A stretch of DNA of 5,695 nt from Flavobacteriaceae bacterium. Lineage in GTDB: Bacteria > Bacteroidota > Bacteroidia > Flavobacteriales > Flavobacteriaceae. The DNA is taken from assembly GCA_002401385.1 (NCBI GenBank), contig NVSY01000017.1, forward strand, positions 64,213 to 69,907, read 5' to 3'. Made by a program: the position numbers and the translations under genes. Under the pieces are notes generated by a model. That model saw only the letters and a list, made by a program, of their open reading frames with translations. It was not told the DNA's origin and did no database searches. This document shows, one piece after another, positions 1-4,661 of the stretch (the stretch's first letter is position 1; every line of letters begins with the position of its first letter).

Positions 1-35
1 GCCAAATGAGAATCAATTCTCATTTGGCTTTTTTT
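1..35 (+). terminator. Rho-independent terminator of a gene left of the window
   Basis: A perfect inverted repeat (arm GCCAAATGAGAAT at 1-13, its complement at 16-28) is followed at once by seven T at 29-35. This is the classic form of an intrinsic terminator read rightward, so a rightward gene probably ends just before the window. It could also stop leftward trpS transcripts if an A run precedes base 1, which cannot be seen. No other intrinsic terminator lies between it and the trpS stop at 124; bases 36-123 hold no gene I can support. Confidence 0.85.
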
Positions 36-123
36 AAACAGTTACATTGCTCAATACTCCCCTTTGGAAACTAGGGAAAGCATAGAAGCTAACAACCAGC
101 AACCCAAAACGGGTAACTAATTT

Positions 124-1092
124 CTAATATCCTACTTTAGTTCTCACACGTTTCAAAACATCGTTCGCAATAAGACGTGCTTTTTCAGCTCCAATAGCGA
201 GTGCTTTGTCTATTTCTGCTACATTTTCCATGTAGTAATTGTAGCGTTTTCTCTCTTCGCTATATTTATCGATCAACAATTCGTAAAACGCTTGTTTTGC
301 ATGTCCATATCCAAAGTTTCCAGCTTCGTATTTGGCACGTAAATCAGCAATTTGGGCCTCGTTTCCAACCAGTTTATACAAGTTGAACAAATTACAAGTA
401 TCAGGATCTTTAGGATCTTCCATAGCGGTAGAATCCGTTTTAATTTTCATGATTTGCTTGCGTAATTTTTTGTCATCTAAAAACAAGTTGATAATGTTAT
501 TTTGCGACTTACTCATTTTTCCTCCATCGGTACCGGGAACATACATGGTTCCTTCTTGAATTTTGGCATCTGGTAGTACAAAAGTATCTCCCATCTGATG
601 GTTAAATCTACTAGCTACATCACGTGTCATTTCCAAATGTTGCAATTGATCTTTTCCAACCGGAACTATTTCGGCATCATATAATAATATATCTGCGGCC
701 ATTAACATTGGATAAGAAAATAGCCCTGCGTTTACGTCGTCCAGACGGTCTGCTTTGTCTTTAAAAGAGTGAGCTAGAGTCAAGCGTTGGTATGGGTAAT
801 AACAACTCAGGTACCAAGTTAGTTCTGTGGTTTGTGGAATATCACTTTGTTTGTAAAAAACAGTTTTCTCTATGTCCAGTCCAAAAGCCAGCCAAGCTGC
901 AGCAGTACTATATGTGTTTTGTCTAAGTTCGTTTCCGTCTTTTATTTGCGTGAGCGAATGCATATCCGCAATAAATAAGAACGATTCATTTTTAGGATTA
1001 TTAGACATCTCAATTGCAGGAATAATTGCTCCTAATAAATTTCCTAAATGTGGGGTTCCGGTGCTTTGTACACCTGTTAAAACTCTTGCCAT
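124..1092 (-). CDS. trpS: Tryptophanyl-tRNA synthetase (TrpRS)
   Basis: Class I aminoacyl-tRNA synthetase that activates tryptophan with ATP and charges tRNA-Trp in the cytoplasm. The 322-residue protein is close to the usual bacterial TrpRS length. Visible signatures, numbered from the chosen start: the N-terminal LTGVQSTGTPHLGN segment with the HIGH-type HLGN at 15-18; the TrpRS-specific core around 132-164 (ADILLYDAEIVPVGKDQ, then QHLE and RDVASRFN); and the KMSKS loop at 192-196. The ATG at 1092 is chosen because MARVLTG is the family's normal N-terminus. The frame stays open 7 codons further to a TTG at 1113, but that TTG lies inside the likely promoter -7 box. The gene is monocistronic or first in its unit, separated by a terminator from the GlsB-like gene upstream. 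Nothing appears truncated. Confidence 0.97.
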   Translation of the reverse strand: MARVLTGVQSTGTPHLGNLLGAIIPAIEMSNNPKNESFLFIADMHSLTQIKDGNELRQNTYSTAAAWLAFGLDIEKTVFYKQSDIPQTTELTWYLSCYYPYQRLTLAHSFKDKADRLDDVNAGLFSYPMLMAADILLYDAEIVPVGKDQLQHLEMTRDVASRFNHQMGDTFVLPDAKIQEGTMYVPGTDGGKMSKSQNNIINLFLDDKKLRKQIMKIKTDSTAMEDPKDPDTCNLFNLYKLVGNEAQIADLRAKYEAGNFGYGHAKQAFYELLIDKYSEERKRYNYYMENVAEIDKALAIGAEKARLIANDVLKRVRTKVGY

Positions 1093-1110
1093 AATTATAT
1101 ATTTCGGAAA

Positions 1111-1118
1111 CAAAAATA
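1111..1118 (-). promoter_or_regulatory. Candidate trpS promoter -7 box (TATTTTTG)
   Basis: Read leftward, TATTTTTG fits the Bacteroidota primary sigma factor -7 consensus TAnnTTTG and ends 18 bases before the trpS ATG, giving a short A/T-rich leader. The best -33 candidate, TTG on the minus strand at 1143-1145, is 24 bases upstream, slightly beyond the usual spacing, and sits inside the preceding terminator hairpin. The box itself is a clear match, but such octamers also occur by chance in AT-rich DNA. Confidence 0.4.
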
Positions 1119-1130
1119 CGGATAATAACC

Positions 1131-1156
1131 AAAAAAAATCGGCAATTGCCGATTTT
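1131..1156 (-). terminator. Rho-independent terminator of the GlsB-like gene
   Basis: A perfect 22-bp palindrome at 1135-1156 (centre GGCAATTGCC) is followed on the minus strand by a run of eight T (the A run at 1131-1138 on the plus strand). It begins 21 bases after the stop codon of the leftward gene at 1178-1423, the right place to end that transcript and separate it from trpS. The T tract on the rightward side is shorter (four T, then A), so it is mainly a leftward terminator. Confidence 0.8.
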
Positions 1157-1177
1157 ATTCTGTAAGAGTTAAGAAGT

Positions 1178-1423
1178 CTATTTTTTAAACAGTCCAGCTA
1201 CAAAAAGTAGGATTACAGCTCCTACTACCGCGGTTATTAATTGTCCTGTCAAAACACCCATTCCAAGGTCGATATTAAGGAATCCAAAGACCCATCCTCC
1301 TACAAAACCACCAACAATTCCTAAAGCGACGTTTAAAAAAAATCCAAATCCACCGCCTTTCATTAGTTTTCCAGCAATCCAACCAGCAGCTGCTCCGATA
1401 AGGAGAAAATACAAAAATCCCAT
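1178..1423 (-). CDS. GlsB/YeaQ/YmgE-family small membrane protein
   Basis: An 81-residue, very hydrophobic, glycine-rich protein of the family often named transglycosylase-associated protein or GlsB/YeaQ/YmgE stress-response protein. It should sit in the cytoplasmic membrane with three helices at about 2-20, 27-49 and 57-78. Features seen are the N-terminal IGAAAGWIAGKLMKGGG segment (a G-x-x-AG-x-L-x-G pattern typical of the family), the central GIVGGFVGGWVFGFL glycine zipper and the C-terminal GAVILLFVAGLFKK ending. The length is normal for the family. The biochemical role is not established; members are linked to stress responses in other bacteria, and the transglycosylase label has no catalytic basis visible here. 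It is transcribed alone, diverging from plsC and ending in the hairpin at 1131-1156. No clear TAnnTTTG box lies upstream. Confidence 0.9.
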   Translation of the reverse strand: MGFLYFLLIGAAAGWIAGKLMKGGGFGFFLNVALGIVGGFVGGWVFGFLNIDLGMGVLTGQLITAVVGAVILLFVAGLFKK

Positions 1424-1540
1424 ATGTTTATTTTTGATTAATAGGCTTCAATATATGAATTATTACTTAGAAGTCAGTGATTTACTATCGTTGTGCACCA
1501 TGTTGGTGTCCCTGGAAATGGATTTGTAATCTATTTATAC

Positions 1541-1548
1541 TATTTTTG
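1541..1548 (+). promoter_or_regulatory. Candidate plsC promoter -7 box (TATTTTTG)
   Basis: TATTTTTG matches the Bacteroidota -7 consensus and lies 54 bases before the plsC start, in the 179-bp divergent region between the GlsB-like gene and plsC. The nearest TTG upstream (1524-1526) is only 14 bases away, shorter than the usual 17-23, so the -33 element is not convincing. A small inverted repeat (CACCA at 1496-1500, TGGTG at 1504-1508) lies further upstream. The rest of 1424-1602 shows no gene or RNA that I can support. Confidence 0.35.
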
Positions 1549-1602
1549 GTCGTTCTGTGAATGAAGAAAAACAATGATTTTTAATACTACAGCTACTAAT
1601 TT

Positions 1603-2346
1603 ATGCAAACAATAAAAAATACAGGGCGATTTATATGGCGAATTTGGTTTTATGGCTGGGTGTTTTTTTCTGTCTTAGCAGTTTTTCCTGCGTTGTTAAT
1701 AATTGTTTCTAAAGAAAAATGGTATCCTGTTTTTTATAAAATAGCGCGTGCGTGGTCTAAAACCATTCTTTTTATCATGGGGTTCCGGGTCGATTTAACA
1801 AAGGAAACTGTATTAGAAACGAATAAGAGTTATTTGTTTTGTCCGAATCATACGTCTATAATGGATGTAATGTTGATGTATGTAATTAGTAAAAATCCTT
1901 TTGTTTTTATTGGGAAAAAGGAGATTTCTAAGATTCCTATTTTTGGGTATTTTTATAAAAAGACCAATATTTTAGTTGATAGAGGGGATAGCGAAAGCCG
2001 CAAACAAGTAATTGTAGAAGCCAATAGACGATTAAAAGAAGGAATGAGTATCTGTATTTTTCCTGAAGGATTAGTGCCAGACGATGAAAGTGTGGTGTTG
2101 AATGATTTTAAAAATGGAGCTTTCCGATTGGCAATAGAACATAAAATCCCAATTGTACCTGTTACAATGTACGATTGTAAACGTTTATTTTCTTTTACTT
2201 TTTTTAGTGGAAAACCAGGGGTGTTACGTGCAAAACTGCATGCTGAAATACCAACTATTGAGTTGGAATCTAAACATAGAAATTCCTTAAAAAAGCAAAC
2301 GTTTTCTGTTATTTATGATGAGTTGATAGGAGATTTGACAAAGTAG
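1603..2346 (+). CDS. plsC: 1-acyl-sn-glycerol-3-phosphate acyltransferase (PlsC/LPLAT family)
   Basis: Transfers a fatty acyl group to lysophosphatidic acid to make phosphatidic acid, the precursor of membrane phospholipids, at the inner face of the cytoplasmic membrane. The 247-residue protein has the family's usual length and order: a membrane segment at about 15-36; catalytic H-x4-D motif in NHTSIMD (His83, Asp88); block II at about 110-127 (KIPIFGYF to VDRGD); FPEG at 153-156 in block III; and the IPIVPV block IV near 182-187. The ATG at 1603 gives a natural N-terminus with a short basic stretch before the membrane helix. It stands alone on its strand and converges with yoeB across 68 bp, with no strong terminator between. 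The substrate within the LPLAT superfamily is inferred; a lyso-ornithine lipid or other lysolipid acyltransferase is a less likely alternative. Confidence 0.93.
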   Translation: MQTIKNTGRFIWRIWFYGWVFFSVLAVFPALLIIVSKEKWYPVFYKIARAWSKTILFIMGFRVDLTKETVLETNKSYLFCPNHTSIMDVMLMYVISKNPFVFIGKKEISKIPIFGYFYKKTNILVDRGDSESRKQVIVEANRRLKEGMSICIFPEGLVPDDESVVLNDFKNGAFRLAIEHKIPIVPVTMYDCKRLFSFTFFSGKPGVLRAKLHAEIPTIELESKHRNSLKKQTFSVIYDELIGDLTK

Positions 2347-2414
2347 AATATTGATAGGATGCTGCTCAGAAAAACGGGAACAGAGTTATAAATTATTTCA
2401 ACTCGAATGCCTGC

Positions 2415-2675
2415 CTATTTCCCATAATGATACCTACAAGCTGCAATAAACAAATGCTCATTTCCATACTTGTAAACCAGTCTGTGTTCCGACGTAATTC
2501 GTCTGGACCAATAACCTTGCAAATCGCCTTTTAAAGCTTCTGGTTTTCCAATGCCTTCAAAAGGTGTTCTTTGGGAACTTTTAATAAGCTCGTTTATCCG
2601 TTTTAGATTTTTTCTGTCAACTTTTTGCCAATATAGATAGTCGTTCCAAGAAATACTGGACCATGTGAGTTTCAT
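2415..2675 (-). CDS. yoeB: YoeB-family toxin (Txe/YoeB ribosome-dependent mRNA endoribonuclease)
   Basis: Toxin of a type II toxin-antitoxin pair. YoeB enters the ribosomal A site and cuts mRNA there, stopping translation. The 86-residue protein matches E. coli YoeB (84 residues) as I remember it along the whole chain: MKLTWS start, W10-NDYLYWQ, INELIK, RTPFEG, GKPEALK, YWSRRIT, EHRLVY and the C-terminal IAACRYHY. The residues known to matter for catalysis in YoeB are all present at the same numbers: Glu46, Arg65, His83 and Tyr84. The toxin is therefore probably active, not decayed. Two residues (GK) follow the normal terminal HY. The gene starts 2 bases after the yefM stop codon, indicating translational coupling to the antitoxin, and it converges with plsC. 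Confidence 0.96.
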   Translation of the reverse strand: MKLTWSSISWNDYLYWQKVDRKNLKRINELIKSSQRTPFEGIGKPEALKGDLQGYWSRRITSEHRLVYKYGNEHLFIAACRYHYGK

Positions 2676-2677
2676 TA

Positions 2678-2923
2678 TTATAGGAGTTCTTTTTGAAGTC
2701 CCTCTCCTGACTCTAGTTCTTTAATAGATCTTAATAAGATATCTCTGTTTTTACCAGTAAGTAAATAAGTAGTTTCTTTTAATGAATTGTATTCATCCAG
2801 AGACATAAGCACCAAGTCTTTTCCGCCTTTTCTTTTGATGATGATATCACTTACATCGTCTATAACTTTATCAAACCAATGCTTTAAATTGGAACGAAAA
2901 TCTGTGTAGTTTACTGTTTCCAT
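2678..2923 (-). CDS. yefM: YefM-family antitoxin (Phd/YefM)
   Basis: Antitoxin that binds YoeB, blocks its active site and represses the operon together with it. The 81-residue protein has the Phd/YefM layout: an N-terminal DNA-binding and dimerisation part (about 1-50) that starts METVNYTDFRSNLK and includes the hallmark VLMSLDEYNSLKET stretch at about 38-51, then an acidic, probably flexible toxin-binding tail (about 52-81) with TYLLTG and SIKELESGEG. The E. coli protein has comparable EYNSLEETAYLL and SGKG segments. The ATG at 2923 is the family's normal start and the only sensible one; the next Met is residue 40. It is the first gene of the operon, has a palindromic operator upstream, and has a -7 box ending four bases before the ATG. 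Confidence 0.95.
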   Translation of the reverse strand: METVNYTDFRSNLKHWFDKVIDDVSDIIIKRKGGKDLVLMSLDEYNSLKETTYLLTGKNRDILLRSIKELESGEGLQKELL

Positions 2924-2927
2924 GGGA

Positions 2928-2935
2928 CAAAGATA
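2928..2935 (-). promoter_or_regulatory. yefM-yoeB promoter -7 box (TATCTTTG)
   Basis: Read leftward, TATCTTTG is an exact match to TAnnTTTG and is followed by TCCC and then the yefM ATG. Transcription should begin a few bases after the box, so the mRNA would start at or within about three bases of the start codon. The same 12-base string TATCTTTGTCCC is found in front of the 116-residue gene at 3371-3382. No TTG -33 element is found at the usual distance; that region is occupied by the inverted repeat at 2939-2962. Confidence 0.6.
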
Positions 2936-2938
2936 GTA

Positions 2939-2962
2939 AAAAGTACTTAAAATAGTACTTTT
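2939..2962. promoter_or_regulatory. Likely YefM-YoeB operator (inverted repeat with AGTACT cores)
   Basis: Perfect 9-bp arms AAAAGTACT (2939-2947) and AGTACTTTT (2954-2962) flank a 6-bp A/T spacer; with one extra A on the left side the symmetry reaches GTAAAA on both ends (2936-2964). Each arm contains the palindromic hexamer AGTACT, with centres 12 bp apart. E. coli YefM-YoeB is reported to bind TGTACA hexamers also spaced 12 bp centre to centre. A further, partial AGTAC lies at 2971-2975. The position immediately upstream of the -7 box fits autorepression. The binding itself is inferred. Confidence 0.65.
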
Positions 2963-3005
2963 ACTGTTTCAGTACGTTCGTTCTTATAGTCTCTTGACTT
3001 TGCTA

Positions 3006-3356
3006 CTATGCCTCTTCTTTCTTAAAATAAGCCACAATTGCTTCTTTCATCAATACAGATTGTTCTCCTGCTTTTAAGGCGGGCAATTCTTTTATTATTT
3101 TATAATGTGGCCAGTTGTCTTTGTCAAAATAATCAAATTCGTAGTAACCAAAAGGTTCTAGCAATCTACATATAGCAATGTGCATTAAATTCACTTTTTC
3201 GTCCTTGCTATAGTCTCGTTTTCCTTGTCCTAATTCCTGAATTCCTATTAAATAAATAATGGCATCCATATTAAGTTCATCTCCATCACTAAAACGATTT
3301 GATAAGTCCTTTACCAACGTTTTCCAATCCTCTTTTAACTGAATATCTCTTGACAT
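3006..3356 (-). CDS. Conserved-looking protein of unknown function, 116 residues
   Basis: I do not recognise the family. The protein is soluble and acidic, with no signal peptide or membrane segment. Visible parts are an N-terminal charged helical stretch (MSRDIQLKEDWKTLVKDLS), a middle region DAIIYLIGIQELGQG at about 31-45, and an aromatic-rich block around 66-86 (LLEPFGYYEFDYFDKDNWP) that looks like the conserved core. It ends in a lysine- and glutamate-rich helix. The ATG at 3356 is chosen; the frame stays open to a TTG at 3377, but that TTG is part of the promoter -7 box and would lie upstream of the transcript start. A well-formed promoter precedes it and codon use resembles its neighbours, so it is very probably a real gene. 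It diverges from cvpA (67 bp between the start codons) and lies upstream of, but separate from, yefM-yoeB. Confidence 0.85.
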   Translation of the reverse strand: MSRDIQLKEDWKTLVKDLSNRFSDGDELNMDAIIYLIGIQELGQGKRDYSKDEKVNLMHIAICRLLEPFGYYEFDYFDKDNWPHYKIIKELPALKAGEQSVLMKEAIVAYFKKEEA

Positions 3357-3374
3357 TTTATTGAATTTTAGGGA

Positions 3375-3408
3375 CAAAGATACGAACTAAAAAAATGTAT
3401 ATTTACAA
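3375..3408 (-). promoter_or_regulatory. Promoter of the 116-residue gene (-33 TTG, -7 TATCTTTG)
   Basis: Read leftward, TTG at 3406-3408 and TATCTTTG at 3375-3382 are separated by 23 bases, at the upper limit of normal Bacteroidota spacing. The box ends 18 bases before the ATG at 3356, giving a leader of roughly a dozen A/T-rich bases. This is the most complete promoter match in the window. Confidence 0.55.
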
Positions 3409-3423
3409 AAAAAAACGGGTTTC

Positions 3424-3915
3424 ATGAATACAATAGATATTATACTAGCAGTACTTTTAATTTTTGGATTTGTGAGAGGTCTAACGAAAGGACTATTTGT
3501 AGAAGTGGCCTCCTTGGTTTCATTGATTGCAGGAGTGTATGGTGCCATTCACTTTTCTTATTTTGTGGCCAATTATTTAACCGATCTTGTTTCTTGGGAA
3601 GAACGGTATATTACCATCGTTTCATTTGCGGTTACTTTTGCAGCCATCGTCTTAGTGATTGCGTTATTAGGGAAAATGTTTACAAAAATTGCCGATTTTG
3701 CTGCTTTGGGCATTGTGAATTCTATTTTGGGTGGCGTTTTTGGAGTCTTGAAAATTGGTTTGATTTTAAGCATCGCCTTAATTATTTTTAATAAGCTGAA
3801 CAGTACATTACCTTTCATTTCCGAAGAAACTACGAAGTCTTCGATTCTGTACCAACCAATTCACGATTTAGCACCGACATTATTCCCAGATTTCTTAACA
3901 GTTACTGATAAATAG
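3424..3915 (+). CDS. cvpA: CvpA-family integral membrane protein
   Basis: A 163-residue cytoplasmic membrane protein of the CvpA (colicin V production) family. Four hydrophobic helices are visible at about 3-19, 25-48, 62-84 and 100-123, followed by a soluble C-terminal tail. The first loop carries the family's G-x2-RG-x3-G pattern (GFVRGLTKGLFVEV, about 15-28), and the fourth helix is preceded by the glycine-rich NSILGGVFGVLK segment, also typical. In E. coli CvpA is needed for colicin V export, and in enteric bacteria it has been linked to envelope stress tolerance; its molecular activity is not known, and in this organism any role in colicin export is only a name. The ATG at 3424 begins directly with the first helix. 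It diverges from the 116-residue gene and converges on comF with only 5 bp between stop codons. Confidence 0.93.
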   Translation: MNTIDIILAVLLIFGFVRGLTKGLFVEVASLVSLIAGVYGAIHFSYFVANYLTDLVSWEERYITIVSFAVTFAAIVLVIALLGKMFTKIADFAALGIVNSILGGVFGVLKIGLILSIALIIFNKLNSTLPFISEETTKSSILYQPIHDLAPTLFPDFLTVTDK

Positions 3916-3920
3916 AAAAC

Positions 3921-4610
3921 TTAAAATTTAGAGCAAGTCATGGTAGCGATACTTATGGATACACCCTCTATTTGGATGAGTGCATCATAACATGCTTCGA
4001 TAGTGGCTCCAGTGGTAATCACATCATCTATCAGCAACACATGTTTGTTTTTGATTAAGTGTTTTTGTTGGGTTGTGAAAATTTCTTGCGTGTTTTTGAC
4101 TCGGGCAAATCGCCCTTTATTAGTTTGGCTATTGCTACGTGTTGTTTTGATGAGTACTTGTGTTATATAAGGAATTTCAAGATGATGACTCATACGTTTT
4201 CCAAATTTATCTAATTGATTGAAGCCTCTGTGGCGCATTTTTTTTGGATGTAAGGGTACGGGAACAATACAATCTATATGTTGAAATCGTTCGCTGTTTT
4301 TAATTTCATTTCCCATCCAGTCACCTAAAAAAACACCTATTTGTTGTTGGTTTTCATATTTTAATAAATGGATTAACTCTTGTGCTTTGTGTTGTTTTTC
4401 AAAATAGAAAAGCGCCGTAGCTTCAATGATCTTAACACGTCCTAAAAAAGAACGTTCTAAGTGGTTGTTAGCTTCGTTTGTAAAATAGGTCAAAGCAAGG
4501 TCGTGACGACAGTGGGTGCACATATAAGATTCATGAGTTTGAAGCGTAATATCACAACCCAAACAGTAGTTTGGGAAAAAAACATAAAAAATATCTTTTA
4601 AAAACTGCAT
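3921..4610 (-). CDS. comF: ComF-family phosphoribosyltransferase-like protein (DNA uptake)
   Basis: Homologue of ComF/ComFC (GntX in E. coli), a cytoplasmic protein that in naturally competent bacteria helps internalise single-stranded DNA. The 229-residue protein shows the full domain order: an N-terminal zinc-binding pair C16-x2-C19 and C31-x2-C34; the VPVPLHPKKMRHRGFNQ motif at about 116-132; the SQTNKGRFARVKN segment near 161-173, which corresponds to the family's RxxQ-type conserved region; and the PRPP-binding loop LLIDDVITTGAT at about 192-203. Both acidic residues and the TTGAT turn of the loop are intact. The ATG at 4610 gives the usual short helix before the first cysteine pair. It converges with cvpA and diverges from the methyltransferase gene across 51 bp. 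A near-match -7 box (TATTTTTC, 4640-4647) lies upstream. Whether the organism is competent cannot be told from this gene alone. Confidence 0.94.
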   Translation of the reverse strand: MQFLKDIFYVFFPNYCLGCDITLQTHESYMCTHCRHDLALTYFTNEANNHLERSFLGRVKIIEATALFYFEKQHKAQELIHLLKYENQQQIGVFLGDWMGNEIKNSERFQHIDCIVPVPLHPKKMRHRGFNQLDKFGKRMSHHLEIPYITQVLIKTTRSNSQTNKGRFARVKNTQEIFTTQQKHLIKNKHVLLIDDVITTGATIEACYDALIQIEGVSISIATMTCSKF

Positions 4611-4661
4611 AAATAACTTACTTTGGGAAAGGAAGTTACGAAAAATAAAAAAGACATTTAA

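Noticed and set aside
102..114. ACCC-AAAAC-GGGT hairpin downstream of trpS
   Set aside because: A four-bp stem without a T run in either direction; not a credible terminator.
872..1165. 97-codon open frame on the plus strand opposite trpS, and shorter ones at 201-386 and 332-559
   Set aside because: They lie antisense to a strongly supported trpS and encode no recognisable protein; the open frames reflect trpS codon use.
1429..1436. TATTTTTG on the plus strand, a possible second plsC promoter
   Set aside because: It is 167 bases from plsC, has no TTG at the right distance upstream, and such octamers arise easily in this AT-rich sequence.
1496..1508. Small inverted repeat CACCA-TGT-TGGTG in the divergent region
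   Set aside because: Five-bp arms with a three-base loop are too short to support an operator or RNA structure without conservation data.
1502..1531. Nine-codon frame MLVSLEMDL in the divergent region, possible leader peptide
   Set aside because: It lies upstream of the likely plsC promoter and has no regulatory codon bias or attenuator hairpin.
2383..2404. GAGTT/AACTC inverted repeat between plsC and yoeB
   Set aside because: Five-bp arms with a 12-base loop and no following T run; too weak to call a terminator.
3573..3818. Open frames overlapping cvpA (minus strand 3573-3818, plus strand 3594-3791)
   Set aside because: Both lie inside the well-supported CvpA frame and show no family features.
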